Assembly (NCBI RefSeq): GCF_008370045.1
Contig: NZ_VOBN01000005.1
Location: forward strand, 186,001-250,000
Length of the DNA: 64,000 nt
Origin: Pseudomonas sp. ANT_J12
GTDB taxonomy: Bacteria > Pseudomonadota > Gammaproteobacteria > Pseudomonadales > Pseudomonadaceae
Direction: 5' to 3'
Both the position numbers and the translations under genes were made by a program. How positions within the stretch are numbered: position 1 is the stretch's first letter; each line of letters opens with the position of its first letter. This document shows, piece by piece, positions 36,060-45,402 of the stretch. The notes beneath the pieces are model-generated. The model saw nothing but the letters and a program-made list of their open reading frames with translations. It did no database searches and was not told the origin of the DNA.

Positions 36060-37883
36060 GTGATTGTTAGTCCCTGTAATGCACCAAAATTGTCTGCCCA
36101 ACGGTTCCGAAGCGCTCTGGTAGCGGGCTCTGCACTGCTGTGCCTGCTCAGCGCCGGCCAGCTTTGGGCATTCAACCTGGATGATGTGTCGGTCAAGGCG
36201 AAAGAGCTGGCCGGGCAGAAATACGAAGCCCCGCGCAGTAACCTGCCGAACGAATTCCGCGAAATGAAATTCGCGGACTATCAGAAAATTCGTTTCCGCA
36301 CTGAAAAAGCCGAGTGGGCCGATCAGAAAACCCCGTTCAAGCTGTCGTTCTATCACCAGGGCATGCACTTCGACACCCCGGTGAAAATCAACGAAATCAC
36401 GGCCAACACCGTCGAAGAGATCAAATACGACCCAAGTCGTTTCGATTTCGGCGATGTGTCGTTCGATCCTAAAGCCACCGAACAACTGGGTTATGCCGGT
36501 TTCCGTGTGCTGTACCCGATCAACAAGGCCGACAAGCAAGACGAAATCATGACCATGCTCGGCGCGAGTTACTTCCGCGTGGTTGGCAAGGGTCACACCT
36601 ATGGCTTGTCCGCTCGCGGCATGGCCATCGACACCGCCTTGCCGTCCGGCGAAGAATTCCCGCGTTTCACCGAATTCTGGATTCAACAGCCCAAGCCAGG
36701 TGACAAGCACCTGGTGATCTTCGCCCTGCTGGATTCCCCGCGTGCCACCGGTGCTTACCGTCTGACCCTGCGTCCAGGCAGCGACACCGTGGTCGACGTC
36801 AAGGCCAAGATGTTCCTGCGTGACAAAGTCACCAAGCTTGGCGTTGCGCCGCTGACCAGCATGTTCCTGTTCGGCGCCAACCAGCCGTCGAAAGTGCTGA
36901 ACTATCGCCGTGAACTGCACGACTCCAGCGGTCTGTCGATCCATGCCGGCAACGGCGAGTGGATCTGGCGCCCCCTGAACAATCCAAAACACTTGGCGGT
37001 CAGCAACTTCGCCATCGAAAACCCGCGTGGCTTCGGCTTGCTGCAGCGTGGTCGTGACTTCAGCCACTATGAAGACCTCGACGACCGCTACGACAAGCGC
37101 CCAAGTGCGTGGATCGAGCCAAAAGGCGATTGGGGCAAGGGTTCTGTAGACCTGGTGGAAATTCCGACCGCCGACGAAACCAACGACAACATCGTTGCCT
37201 TCTGGAGCCCGGAAAAACTGCCTGAACCAGGCCAGCCACTCGACGTCGCCTATCGCATGCACTGGACCATTGACGAAGCCTCGATTCACGCACCGGACAG
37301 CGCCTGGGTCAAACAGACCCTGCGTTCCACCGGCGACGTCAAACAGTCGAACCTGATCCGTCAGCCGGATGGCAGCGTTGCCTACCTGGTGGACTTCGAA
37401 GGCCCGTCCCTGGCCGCTTTGCCGGAAAACGCCGACGTGCGCAGCCAGGTCAGCATTGGCGACAATGCCGAACTGGTCGAGAACACCGTGCGCTACAACC
37501 CTGAAACCAAGGGCTGGCGCCTGATGCTGCGCATGAAAATCAAGGATCCGAGCAAGGCCACCGAGATGCGCGCGGCGCTGGTCCAGAAGATCCAGCCTGA
37601 AGATCTGGCCAAGTCGTTGGTGCCTTCCTCCAGCTCCTCTGTTGCCAAGGCCGACAAAGTCGCCGCCAAGCAGCAAGAGAAAGTGGACAAGGAAACCAAG
37701 GACGCCAAGCAGGCAGACGCCAAGCAGGCTGATGCCAAGCCAGTGACCGATGCCAAGAACAAGGACAACAAAGACGCCAAGCAGCCTGCTGCTGCGGACG
37801 CGGCCCCAGCCACACCGGAATCGAACGAGACTGAAGAAGTCCTGACCGAGACCTGGAGCTACCAGTTGCCTGCCGATGAGTAA
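36060..37883 (+). CDS. opgG: Glucan biosynthesis protein G (osmoregulated periplasmic glucans)
   Basis: Periplasmic protein that acts with OpgH to build and branch osmoregulated periplasmic glucans. It has 607 residues. A signal peptide (basic N-region, then [19 protein letters not shown], cut before FNLDDV) is followed by the two MdoG domains (blocks such as [49 protein letters not shown]). It is longer than the roughly 510-residue E. coli protein because of a low-complexity tail of about 80 residues with repeated DAKQADAKQ units, rich in Lys, Asp and Ala. Start GTG 36060 follows GAGGG. It overlaps opgH by 8 bp, so translation is coupled. Confidence 0.94.
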   Translation: MIVSPCNAPKLSAQRFRSALVAGSALLCLLSAGQLWAFNLDDVSVKAKELAGQKYEAPRSNLPNEFREMKFADYQKIRFRTEKAEWADQKTPFKLSFYHQGMHFDTPVKINEITANTVEEIKYDPSRFDFGDVSFDPKATEQLGYAGFRVLYPINKADKQDEIMTMLGASYFRVVGKGHTYGLSARGMAIDTALPSGEEFPRFTEFWIQQPKPGDKHLVIFALLDSPRATGAYRLTLRPGSDTVVDVKAKMFLRDKVTKLGVAPLTSMFLFGANQPSKVLNYRRELHDSSGLSIHAGNGEWIWRPLNNPKHLAVSNFAIENPRGFGLLQRGRDFSHYEDLDDRYDKRPSAWIEPKGDWGKGSVDLVEIPTADETNDNIVAFWSPEKLPEPGQPLDVAYRMHWTIDEASIHAPDSAWVKQTLRSTGDVKQSNLIRQPDGSVAYLVDFEGPSLAALPENADVRSQVSIGDNAELVENTVRYNPETKGWRLMLRMKIKDPSKATEMRAALVQKIQPEDLAKSLVPSSSSSVAKADKVAAKQQEKVDKETKDAKQADAKQADAKPVTDAKNKDNKDAKQPAAADAAPATPESNETEEVLTETWSYQLPADE

Positions 37884-40446
37884 TTCTCAACTAAAGCCAG
37901 AGACTCTCTCCGAGTATCTGGCGCATTTACCGATGACCGACGAGCAGCGCGCGGAACTCGCAGGCTGCCAGTCCTTCAGTGAACTGCACCAGCGTCTTTC
38001 GTCTTCGACGTTCGACGCTCCTGCCGAGGCTGCACAAGCCTCGGTGGGCAAACGCTTGCTCCTCAACAGTGCTGAAGAGCTGGAAGAAGCGGAGATGCTG
38101 GCGCTTGACGCCAGTGGTCGTGTCGTACTCAAAGCGACTCCGCCGATCCGTCGGACCAAGGTCGTGCCGGAGCCGTGGCGTACCAACATCCTGGTGCGCG
38201 GCTGGCGCCGGATGACCGGTCGCACCAATCCACCAGCCCCGCCGAAGGATGAACGCGTGTTGCCAGCGGCTCGCTGGCGCACCGTCGGTTCGATCCGTCG
38301 CTACATTCTGCTGGTGCTGATGCTCGGCCAGACCATCGTGGCCGGCTGGTACATGAAAGGCATCATGCCGTACCAGGGCTGGTCGTTCGTCGACATGGAC
38401 GAAATCATCAACCAGTCCCTGACGCAAACTGCGATGCAGGTCCTGCCTTATGCCTTGCAAACCAGCATCCTGATTCTGTTCGGGATTCTGTTCTGCTGGG
38501 TGTCGGCCGGTTTCTGGACTGCGCTGATGGGCTTCCTCGAGTTGCTCACCGGTCACGACAAATACCGCATTTCCGGCAAAAGCGCCGGCAATGAGCCGAT
38601 CGCCAAGGACGCACGCACCGCACTGGTGATGCCGATCTGCAACGAAGACGTGCCACGGGTGTTTGCCGGTCTGCGCGCGACCTTCGAGTCGGTAGCGGCC
38701 ACGGGTGACCTGGACCGCTTCGACTTCTTCGTCCTCAGCGACAGTAACGAAACCGATATCTGCGTCGCCGAGCAACAGGCCTGGCTGGACGTCTGCCGGG
38801 AAGCCAAGGGCTTCGGCAAGATTTTCTATCGCCGCCGTCGTCGTCGCGTTAAGCGTAAAAGCGGCAACCTCGACGACTTCTGCCGTCGTTGGGGCGGTGA
38901 CTACAAGTACATGGTCGTGCTCGACGCGGACTCCGTGATGAGCGGCGAATGCCTGACCAGTCTGGTGCGCTTGATGGAAGCCACGCCGGACGCCGGGATC
39001 ATCCAGACCGCGCCACGTGCGTCGGGCATGGACACCCTGTATGCGCGGATGCAGCAATTTGCGACCCGTGTGTACGGTCCGCTGTTCACCGCCGGCCTGC
39101 ACTTCTGGCAGTTGGGTGAATCCCACTACTGGGGTCACAACGCGATCATCCGCATGAAGCCGTTTATCGAGCACTGCGCCTTGGCGCCGTTGCCGGGTAA
39201 AGGTGCGTTTGCCGGTGCGATTCTGTCCCACGACTTCGTCGAAGCCGCGCTGATGCGCCGTGCCGGCTGGGGCGTGTGGATTGCCTACGACTTGCCGGGC
39301 AGCTACGAAGAACTGCCGCCGAACTTGCTGGACGAACTCAAGCGTGACCGTCGCTGGTGCCACGGTAACCTGATGAACTTCCGCCTGTTCCTGGTCAAGG
39401 GCATGCACCCGGTGCACCGCGCGGTGTTCCTGACCGGCGTGATGTCTTACCTGTCGGCGCCGTTGTGGTTCTTCTTCCTGGTGTTGTCCACCGCGCTGTT
39501 GGCGGTGAACACCCTGATGGAGCCGCAGTACTTCATGGCGCCGCGCCAGCTCTATCCGTTGTGGCCACAATGGCACCCGGACAAGGCCGTCGCGCTGTTC
39601 TCGACCACCGTCGTGCTGCTGTTCCTGCCGAAGTTGCTGAGCATCATCCTGATCTGGGCCAAGGGCGCGAAAGAGTTCGGTGGCAAGTTCAAGGTGACGA
39701 CGTCGATGCTGCTGGAGATGTTGTTCTCCATGCTGCTGGCGCCGGTGCGGATGATTTTCCACACCCGCTTCGTGCTCGCCGCGTTCCTCGGCTGGGCCGC
39801 GACCTGGAACTCGCCACAACGTGACGACGACTCCACGCCATGGAGCGAGGCGGTCAAGCGCCACGGTCCGCAAACCTTGCTGGGCTTCTTCTGGGCCCTG
39901 CTGGTGATCTGGCTGAACCCGAGCTTTCTCTGGTGGCTGGTACCGATCGTCGGTTCGTTGATGCTGTCGATCCCGGTGTCGGTGATCTCCAGCCGTGTCG
40001 GCCTGGGCCTCAAGTCCCGTGACGAGAGCCTGTTCATGATCCCTGAGGAATACAATCCGCCACAGGCCTTGGTGGCGACCGACCAGTACACCCATGAAAA
40101 CCGTTATCACGCGTTGAATGACGGCTTCATCCGGGCGGTGGTCGATCCACAGCAGAATGCGTTGGCGTGCGCGCTGGCGACGTCCCGTCACGGTCAGGCC
40201 GAGCCGATCGAGTGGTTGCGCGTCGAACGGGTTCGTCATGCGTTGAAGGCCGGCCCTGCCGGGCTGAACAACCATGAGCGCCTGCAATTGCTGAGCGATC
40301 CGGTGGCATTGGGTCGTCTGCATGACGCGGTCTGGAGCGAAGGTCACGCCGAGTGGCTGGACGCCTGGCGCAAATCGGTGAAAGCCGATCCCCATGCGCC
40401 GCTGTTGCCGCTCAAGCCATTGAGTGCACAGCCTCAGTTGGCGTAA
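37876..40446 (+). CDS. opgH: Glucans biosynthesis glucosyltransferase H
   Basis: Inner-membrane family GT2 enzyme that polymerises the beta-1,2-glucan backbone from UDP-glucose and moves it across the membrane. It has 856 residues. Order: cytoplasmic N-terminus, two hydrophobic segments (about 138-158 and 190-220), the GT2 catalytic domain with [12 protein letters not shown], a later acceptor Asp in [16 protein letters not shown] and the DRRWCHGN motif (QxxRW equivalent), then about six C-terminal helices. Overlaps opgG. A strong terminator follows, so opgGH is a two-gene unit. Confidence 0.96.
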   Translation: MSNSQLKPETLSEYLAHLPMTDEQRAELAGCQSFSELHQRLSSSTFDAPAEAAQASVGKRLLLNSAEELEEAEMLALDASGRVVLKATPPIRRTKVVPEPWRTNILVRGWRRMTGRTNPPAPPKDERVLPAARWRTVGSIRRYILLVLMLGQTIVAGWYMKGIMPYQGWSFVDMDEIINQSLTQTAMQVLPYALQTSILILFGILFCWVSAGFWTALMGFLELLTGHDKYRISGKSAGNEPIAKDARTALVMPICNEDVPRVFAGLRATFESVAATGDLDRFDFFVLSDSNETDICVAEQQAWLDVCREAKGFGKIFYRRRRRRVKRKSGNLDDFCRRWGGDYKYMVVLDADSVMSGECLTSLVRLMEATPDAGIIQTAPRASGMDTLYARMQQFATRVYGPLFTAGLHFWQLGESHYWGHNAIIRMKPFIEHCALAPLPGKGAFAGAILSHDFVEAALMRRAGWGVWIAYDLPGSYEELPPNLLDELKRDRRWCHGNLMNFRLFLVKGMHPVHRAVFLTGVMSYLSAPLWFFFLVLSTALLAVNTLMEPQYFMAPRQLYPLWPQWHPDKAVALFSTTVVLLFLPKLLSIILIWAKGAKEFGGKFKVTTSMLLEMLFSMLLAPVRMIFHTRFVLAAFLGWAATWNSPQRDDDSTPWSEAVKRHGPQTLLGFFWALLVIWLNPSFLWWLVPIVGSLMLSIPVSVISSRVGLGLKSRDESLFMIPEEYNPPQALVATDQYTHENRYHALNDGFIRAVVDPQQNALACALATSRHGQAEPIEWLRVERVRHALKAGPAGLNNHERLQLLSDPVALGRLHDAVWSEGHAEWLDAWRKSVKADPHAPLLPLKPLSAQPQLA

Positions 40447-40447
40447 T

Positions 40448-40478
40448 GAAAAACCCCGCGAAAGCGGGGTTTTTTTTG
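40448..40478 (+). terminator. Rho-independent terminator of opgGH
   Basis: The stem AACCCCGC / GCGGGGTT is preceded by an A-tract and followed by eight Ts, directly after the opgH stop. Confidence 0.93.
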
Positions 40479-40486
40479 GCCCGACT

Positions 40487-40593
40487 GATCGTTCCCACGC
40501 TCTGCGTGGGAATGCCTCCATGGACGCTCTGCGTCCGCTCTTGGGACGCGGAGCGTCCCGGGCTGCATTCCCACGCAGAGCGTGGGAACGATC
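40487..40593. repeat. Family A palindromic repeat, copy 6
   Basis: Complete element with GATCGTTCCCACGCTCTGCG outer arms and inner GGACGC / GCGTCC arms, just after the opgH terminator. Confidence 0.85.
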
Positions 40594-40745
40594 AAATTCC
40601 TGCGCTAACCCTTGTGCAAACGAACGAGTGCGATAGGATCCGTCCCCGAATTGGTGCGCCCGGACAGCTTTCTGTTCGTATCTTCCGGTTTTCTAACGAA
40701 AACCGCCGATTGCGCGCCTCACACCGCAATGGTTTTGGGGACTTG

Positions 40746-41546
40746 ATGATGAAGAAGTATCTCTCGATGCTGCTGGTCGGCGTCACGGCATTGGTTGCAG
40801 TCAACGCGGCGCAGGCCGGTGCCATCGATGACGCGGTCAAGCGCGGCACGCTGAAAGTCGGCATGGACCCGACCTACATGCCGTTCGAAATGACCAACAA
40901 GCGTGGCGAGATCATCGGCTTCGAAGTCGACCTCCTCAAGGCTATGACCAAGGCCATGGGCGTCAAGCTGGAGCTGGTGTCCACCGGCTACGACGGCATC
41001 ATCCCGGCCCTGATGACCGACAAGTTCGACATGATCGGCAGCGGCATGACCCTGACCCAGGAACGCAACCTGCGCCTGAACTTCAGCGAACCGTTCATCG
41101 TCGTCGGCCAGACCCTGCTGATCCGCAAGGACCTGGAAGGCACCATCAAGTCCTACAAAGACCTGAACACCGACGAGTACCGCATCACCTCCAAGCTCGG
41201 CACCACCGGCGAGATGGTCGCCAGGAAGCTGATCGCCAAAGCCAAGTACCACGGCTACGACAACGAGCAGGAAGCCGTGCTTGACGTGGTCAACGGCAAG
41301 GCCGACGCCTTCATCTACGACGCCCCGTACAACGTGGTCGCGGTGAACAAGGTCGGCGCCGGCAAACTGGTGTTCCTCGACAAGCCGTTCACCTACGAGC
41401 CGCTGGCCTTCGGCTTGAAGAAGGGCGACTACGACAGCCTCAACTTCATCAACAACTTCCTGCACCAGATCCACGAAGACGGCACCTACGACCGCATCCA
41501 TGACAAGTGGTTTAAAGACACCGCTTGGCTCAAGGACATGGAATAA
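40746..41546 (+). CDS. Polar amino-acid ABC transporter substrate-binding protein
   Basis: Periplasmic solute-binding protein family 3, about 266 residues, with a signal peptide cleaved at NAAQA-GAID. Family blocks are LKVGMDPTYMPFEM, GFEVDLLKAM, GYDGIIPALMTDKFDMI (seen in parts) and FSEPFIVVGQT; the amino-acid-binding Arg is expected in the TQERN segment. Two ATG codons in tandem (40746, 40749) could start it; both follow GGGG. It forms an operon with a permease and an ATPase, across a REPIN. Ligand class: polar amino acid such as Gln, Glu, Asp or Arg; not resolved. Confidence 0.92.
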   Translation: MMKKYLSMLLVGVTALVAVNAAQAGAIDDAVKRGTLKVGMDPTYMPFEMTNKRGEIIGFEVDLLKAMTKAMGVKLELVSTGYDGIIPALMTDKFDMIGSGMTLTQERNLRLNFSEPFIVVGQTLLIRKDLEGTIKSYKDLNTDEYRITSKLGTTGEMVARKLIAKAKYHGYDNEQEAVLDVVNGKADAFIYDAPYNVVAVNKVGAGKLVFLDKPFTYEPLAFGLKKGDYDSLNFINNFLHQIHEDGTYDRIHDKWFKDTAWLKDME

Positions 41547-41575
41547 GGCTCGGTCAGCTAGACCGCGCCGCCCCA

Positions 41576-41643
41576 TTCGCGGGCAAGCCTCGCTCCTACA
41601 TTTGGAATGCGTTCCCCTGTAGGAGCGAGGCTTGCCCGCGAAG
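41576..41643. repeat. Family B REPIN inside the ABC transporter operon
   Basis: Short inverted pair (TTCGCGGGCAAGCCTCGCTC arms) between the binding-protein and permease genes. Such hairpins can protect the upstream mRNA, which suits a binding protein needed in excess. Confidence 0.88.
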
Positions 41644-41684
41644 GCGGCCTCCCAGGCGACACAAATCCGGAATCTCCAAAGCAA

Positions 41685-42644
41685 ATGAAACACAAGAAAT
41701 CCCAACTGCCCTGGCACGTGTTAACGGTGCTGGTGCTGATCGGCCTGGCCGGCGCGTTGTATTACGCCACCTCGCTGATGGCCTACGAATGGCGCTGGAA
41801 CCGCGTGCCGCAGTACTTCGCCTACCACGCCGAAGAATCCCAGCGCGCCGCCGATATCTCCACGGTCGGCGAACTGGTGCGCCAGGGCGACAAGGCCGAA
41901 GTCACCCTGCGCAATGACGCAGGTACAGAACAACACCTGATCGTCGATGAAAACAGCCTGCAAGTCGCCCGGGGCGATGACGTGGCGGAAGGCGACGTGA
42001 TCGGTGTCACCCGGCATTGGGCCGCCGGACCGTTGCTGTGGGGCCTGTGGACCACGTTGTGGCTGTCCGTGGTGTCTGGCGTGCTCGGGCTGTTGATCGG
42101 CCTTGCGACCGGCCTGTGCCGGCTGTCGAACAACCCGACCCTGCGCGACCTTTCGACCCTTTACGTCGAACTGGTGCGCGGTACGCCGCTGCTGGTGCAG
42201 ATCTTCATTTTCTACTTCTTCATCGGCACGGTAATGAACCTGTCCCGGGAGTTCGCCGGGATCGCCGCACTGTCGCTGTTCACTGGCGCCTACGTGGCGG
42301 AGATCATCCGTTCCGGCGTGCAGTCGATTGCCCGTGGGCAGAACGAAGCCGCGCGCTCGCTCGGCTTGAGCGCCGGCCAGTCGATGCGTCACGTGGTATT
42401 GCCGCAAGCCTTGAAACGCGTGCTGCCGCCGCTGGCCGGGCAGTTCATCAGCCTGGTGAAAGACACGTCGCTGGTGTCGGTGATCGCGATTACCGAACTG
42501 CTGAAAAGTGGCCGCGAAGTCATCACCACCTCGTTCTCGCCGTTCGAAATCCTGTTCTGCGTGGCCGGGCTGTACCTGTTGATCAACCTGCCGCTGTCGA
42601 AAATCGCCAGCCGGCTTGAGCGGAGGCTCGCGCAAAGTGATTGA
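41685..42644 (+). CDS. Polar amino-acid ABC transporter permease with extra periplasmic insert
   Basis: Membrane subunit of the His/Glu/Gln/Arg family, 319 residues. The first helix ([20 protein letters not shown]) is followed by an unusual soluble segment of about 85 residues (roughly 25-110) that reads like a small beta-rich domain, then the normal permease core. The core has the [14 protein letters not shown] start of the domain and the EAA loop [24 protein letters not shown] 41685 is chosen; the earlier in-frame codons come from the REPIN. Overlaps the ATPase gene by 8 bp. Only one permease gene is present, so a homodimeric channel is likely. Confidence 0.9.
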   Translation: MKHKKSQLPWHVLTVLVLIGLAGALYYATSLMAYEWRWNRVPQYFAYHAEESQRAADISTVGELVRQGDKAEVTLRNDAGTEQHLIVDENSLQVARGDDVAEGDVIGVTRHWAAGPLLWGLWTTLWLSVVSGVLGLLIGLATGLCRLSNNPTLRDLSTLYVELVRGTPLLVQIFIFYFFIGTVMNLSREFAGIAALSLFTGAYVAEIIRSGVQSIARGQNEAARSLGLSAGQSMRHVVLPQALKRVLPPLAGQFISLVKDTSLVSVIAITELLKSGREVITTSFSPFEILFCVAGLYLLINLPLSKIASRLERRLAQSD

Positions 42645-43371
42645 AGTCCGCGATCTGGTAAAAGTCTTCGACACCCGTGGTCAGGTGGTGCGCGCGGTGG
42701 ATAACGTGTCCACGACCGTGGCCAGGGGCGAAGTGCTGGTGGTGATCGGCCCGTCGGGTTCCGGCAAATCGACCTTCCTGCGCTGCCTCAATGGCCTGGA
42801 AGAGTTCGATTCGGGCTCGGTGAGCATCGACGGCCTGCAACTGGCCGATCCGAAAACCGACGTGAATGCCTATCGTCGGGAAGTCGGCATGGTGTTCCAG
42901 CACTTCAACCTGTTCCCGCACATGACCGTGCTGGAAAACCTCTGCCTGGCCCAGAAGGTCGTGCGCAAGCGCGGCAAAAAGGAACGCGAGGCCAAGGCCC
43001 TGGCGTTGCTGGAGAAGGTCGGCATCGCGCAAAAGGCCAACGAGTTTCCGTCACGCCTGTCCGGCGGTCAGCAACAGCGCGTGGCGATTGCCCGGGCGCT
43101 GGCGATGGAACCGAAGGTCATGTTGTTTGATGAGCCAACCTCGGCGCTGGATCCGGAAATGGTCGGTGAAGTGCTGGACGTGATGAAAACCCTGGCCGTG
43201 GAAGGCATGACCATGGTCTGCGTGACCCACGAAATGGGCTTTGCCCGGGAAGTGGCAGATCGGGTGTTGTTCTTCGATCACGGCAAATTGCTGGAAGACG
43301 CTTCGCCGGCCGAGTTTTTTGATGCGCCGAAGGATCCTCGGGCGCAGGCGTTTTTGCGGCAGGTTCTGTAA
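42637..43371 (+). CDS. Polar amino-acid ABC transporter ATP-binding protein (GlnQ type)
   Basis: ATPase subunit of 244 residues. Walker A is GPSGSGKST, the signature is [15 protein letters not shown] and Walker B is [15 protein letters not shown], with the switch His in [10 protein letters not shown]. Start GTG 42637 is preferred because GCGGAGG lies upstream and the protein then begins [11 protein letters not shown]; a TTG 21 bp earlier is possible. Last gene of the binding-protein/permease/ATPase operon, followed by a long hairpin. Confidence 0.94.
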   Translation: MIEVRDLVKVFDTRGQVVRAVDNVSTTVARGEVLVVIGPSGSGKSTFLRCLNGLEEFDSGSVSIDGLQLADPKTDVNAYRREVGMVFQHFNLFPHMTVLENLCLAQKVVRKRGKKEREAKALALLEKVGIAQKANEFPSRLSGGQQQRVAIARALAMEPKVMLFDEPTSALDPEMVGEVLDVMKTLAVEGMTMVCVTHEMGFAREVADRVLFFDHGKLLEDASPAEFFDAPKDPRAQAFLRQVL

Positions 43372-43387
43372 CCCCGGCGCTAAAAAA

Positions 43388-43446
43388 TCGCAGCCTTCGA
43401 CAGCTTGGTTTTTATATAAAACTGCTTGTGTTGTCGAAGGCTGCGA
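43388..43446. terminator. Long hairpin after the amino-acid ABC operon
   Basis: Perfect 15-bp arms TCGCAGCCTTCGACA / TGTCGAAGGCTGCGA enclose 29 bp of AT-rich loop. It probably separates the ABC operon from the peptide/ThiF cassette. It also resembles a REP-type inverted pair. Confidence 0.65.
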
Positions 43447-43580
43447 CGCGCGTGAGTTGTATTTAATTTTTAATTTACGTGAAGTCTAAATTTCTAACTG
43501 ATCGTCGCGTTTATTGAAAGCGCATCAAGAAGTTGCGCATTCCACTTCAATTAACCCACTGTTGGTGAGCATTTATTCTT

Positions 43581-43796
43581 ATGGAAAAGAAAACGTTTGG
43601 CCTTATCGCTCTGTTGGCAGGTGTGGCGGCTATTTCTTCTACCGTTCAGGCGGATGAAGTTAAACCGGCAAACCCATTCGTGGCCGAATACAAAATGCAA
43701 CCGGGCAATAAAGTAGTTGCTTACGGTCAGCTCCCTTGCACTTCTCAGGAACTGGCGTATATGCGCAAGCATGGCTTCACCCCGCTCTGTAACTAA
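43581..43796 (+). CDS. Small secreted-type peptide, candidate precursor of a modified peptide
   Basis: A 71-residue product I do not recognise. Residues 1-24 form a Sec-type signal peptide (MEKK, then a hydrophobic core, cleavage predicted at VQA-DEV). The mature part would be 47 residues with two cysteines (C53, C70) and ends Thr-Pro-Leu-Cys-Asn. The C-terminal Asn matters because MccA precursors of microcin C-type compounds end in Asn, the residue that the ThiF-family enzyme MccB adenylates, and a ThiF gene follows directly. Against it, known MccA peptides lack Sec signals. The surrounding DNA is AT-rich relative to the neighbours. The ribosome site is weak (GGTGAG). It could instead be a small exported protein unrelated to its neighbours. 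Confidence 0.65.
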   Translation: MEKKTFGLIALLAGVAAISSTVQADEVKPANPFVAEYKMQPGNKVVAYGQLPCTSQELAYMRKHGFTPLCN

Positions 43797-43826
43797 GACT
43801 TGAACCAAGACTTTCATGAGTGTTGA

Positions 43827-43851
43827 CCTCGTCCCTTGCGGGACGAGGTTT
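43827..43851 (+). terminator. Hairpin between the peptide gene and the ThiF gene (attenuator-like)
   Basis: CCTCGTCCC / GGGACGAGG, a perfect 9-bp stem with a TTGC loop followed by TTT, lies 31 bp after the peptide stop and 16 bp before the ThiF start. A partial terminator at the same place in mcc operons gives excess precursor mRNA over enzyme mRNA. Confidence 0.7.
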
Positions 43852-43866
43852 GAGGGTGAGTGTGTG

Positions 43867-44835
43867 ATGAACAATCAGGATGATTTTTTTGCCGGTTCAG
43901 GATTCATGGGCGTGGTTGCGCCCTCCACCCTGTACGGCATACACGATGGCGGAATGTACATCAGTGGTCCCTCGGGCGTCGTGCAACTGGCGGGGCAGGG
44001 GGAGACGGCGATGCTTGAGGCGCTGGACACCGCTGGTGCACTGGTTCCAGGATCAGCCTGCGCCATGCAGGGTGTACGTCAATTGCTTGAGGACCCACGT
44101 ACCAGTCGCACCGTCAGCTATCTGCTTTGCAGCGCCCGCTCCTGTGAGGACGTGCTGGAAGACATGGCCACGTTACAGCGCTCGCGGATTTTGCTGTTTG
44201 GCTGCGGCGGCATTGGCAGCACTGCCAGCATGCTATTGGCGGGCAGTGGCATTGGGCATCTGACGCTGAGCGACGGCGACCGCATTGAAGAAAGCAACCT
44301 GAACCGGCAGTTGTTCTGGCGTCGAAGCGACGTTGGCGGGTTCAAGACAGACGTGCTGCAGGAAATCCTGCAAGAAAAGTTTCCGGATATAAACGTCCAG
44401 ACGATCAAGCGCCAACTTGATCTGGATGACGCTGATCGCTTGATCTCAGAGGGTTACGACGCCGTCGTGGTGACCGCTGACGAACCGGCCACGCTGGCCA
44501 GTGAGTGCAAGCGACTGGCCGATAAACATCGTATTCCTGTGGTCAGCGGCGGTTATCTGCATCGTATGTGCATGACTAATTTTTATAACGGTAGCGGCCA
44601 TCAGGAGACTGATTCGATGGCCGGTGTCGGGACATCCGCTCGCTCATTCGAATGGCAGCGTTTGCCAAAGGGGATCATGCCCAGTTATGGCCCAAGTAAT
44701 TTCGGCCTGGCTTCGATATTGGCGTCTTCGGTCATTGCAGCGCTGGCGTCTCGTACGCTCGGAAGTTCAGAACAACATAGCGTTGTCTGGGACGCCAATA
44801 GTGTGCCTTTGAAGTTCAATACGTTGTTAGGTTAG
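43867..44835 (+). CDS. ThiF/MccB-like E1-type adenylating enzyme
   Basis: A 322-residue protein with an N-terminal region of about 105 residues and a ThiF/E1 adenylation domain. The nucleotide-binding loop is GCGGIG (112-117). It is followed by the acidic strand SDGD (135-138) and the E1 signature EESNLNRQ with Arg147, then Lys160 in DVGGFKTDVLQ. The C-terminal segment PSYGPSNFGLASILASSVIAA aligns in style with the PVNN helix of MccB. The zinc-binding CxxC pairs usual in MccB, ThiF and MoeB are absent. The N-terminal region may be a peptide-clamp or RRE-like domain, as in MccB (inference). ATG 43867 follows GAGGGTGAG; a start 51 bp earlier would lie upstream of the hairpin. Expected chemistry: AMP transfer to, or activation of, a peptide C-terminus. 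Confidence 0.82.
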   Translation: MNNQDDFFAGSGFMGVVAPSTLYGIHDGGMYISGPSGVVQLAGQGETAMLEALDTAGALVPGSACAMQGVRQLLEDPRTSRTVSYLLCSARSCEDVLEDMATLQRSRILLFGCGGIGSTASMLLAGSGIGHLTLSDGDRIEESNLNRQLFWRRSDVGGFKTDVLQEILQEKFPDINVQTIKRQLDLDDADRLISEGYDAVVVTADEPATLASECKRLADKHRIPVVSGGYLHRMCMTNFYNGSGHQETDSMAGVGTSARSFEWQRLPKGIMPSYGPSNFGLASILASSVIAALASRTLGSSEQHSVVWDANSVPLKFNTLLG

Positions 44836-44896
44836 TGGGATGAAATCGTTTGTCTAACTGTCGAAAAATAAAGAGTACCGAGGGTGGTTCAATCAC

Positions 44897-45367
44897 ATGG
44901 AATGTATCTTTTGCAAGATGATCGACGGTCAGGCGCCGATGCATTTGATTTGGGAGGATGATGCCCATGCCGCATTCCTTTCCATTTATCCCAATACGCC
45001 GGGTTTTTCGGTGGTTGTTCCAAAGCGCCACTTTGGAAGTTATGCATTCGCGCAGTCCGATGAAGTGTTATCGGGGCTGATCATAGCGGCCAAGAAAGTT
45101 GCACTGCTGCTCGACGAATCCTTTGCAGATGTCGGTCGCACCGCACTGATGCTGGAAGGTTACGGAGTTGACCATTTGCACGCCAAACTCTTTCCCATGC
45201 ACGGCACTGGTGACTCAAGCGCCTTCAAGCCCATCAGTTCGAACATCGACAAGTACTTTGAGCGTTACGAGGGTTACATCTCATCTCATGACTTCAAAGG
45301 CGAAACTACCCAGGACTTGGCATCCATGGCACGGCACATTCGCCGTGTCGCCGGGCTTGCAGAGTAA
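44897..45367 (+). CDS. HIT-family (histidine triad) nucleotide hydrolase/transferase
   Basis: A 156-residue HIT protein. It starts MECIFCKM with the usual Cys pair (C3, C6), has the strand GFSVVVPKRHFGSY, and carries the triad motif as H93-L-H95-A-K97, so the third His is replaced by Lys while the nucleophile position (second His) is kept. It lies 61 bp after the ThiF gene, with a terminator directly behind, so it belongs to the cassette. HIT enzymes of the MccH type give immunity to microcin C-like peptide-nucleotides by cutting the phosphoramide bond; that role is plausible here by context. A general dinucleoside polyphosphate hydrolase is the alternative. Confidence 0.85.
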   Translation: MECIFCKMIDGQAPMHLIWEDDAHAAFLSIYPNTPGFSVVVPKRHFGSYAFAQSDEVLSGLIIAAKKVALLLDESFADVGRTALMLEGYGVDHLHAKLFPMHGTGDSSAFKPISSNIDKYFERYEGYISSHDFKGETTQDLASMARHIRRVAGLAE

Positions 45368-45372
45368 GTCGG

Positions 45373-45396
45373 GGGGCCTGGGTGCAGGCCCCTTTT
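45373..45396 (+). terminator. Terminator of the peptide/ThiF/HIT cassette
   Basis: GGGGCCT / AGGCCCC stem with TTTT, placed between the HIT gene and the convergent chemoreceptor gene. Confidence 0.8.
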
Positions 45397-45402
45397 CCCC
45401 TG

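Noticed and set aside
43867..44835. ThiF gene as part of thiamine or molybdopterin synthesis
   Set aside because: No thiS/moaD-like carrier gene or other thi/moe gene is adjacent, and the zinc CxxC pairs usual in those enzymes are missing; context favours a peptide substrate. Not excluded without a search.
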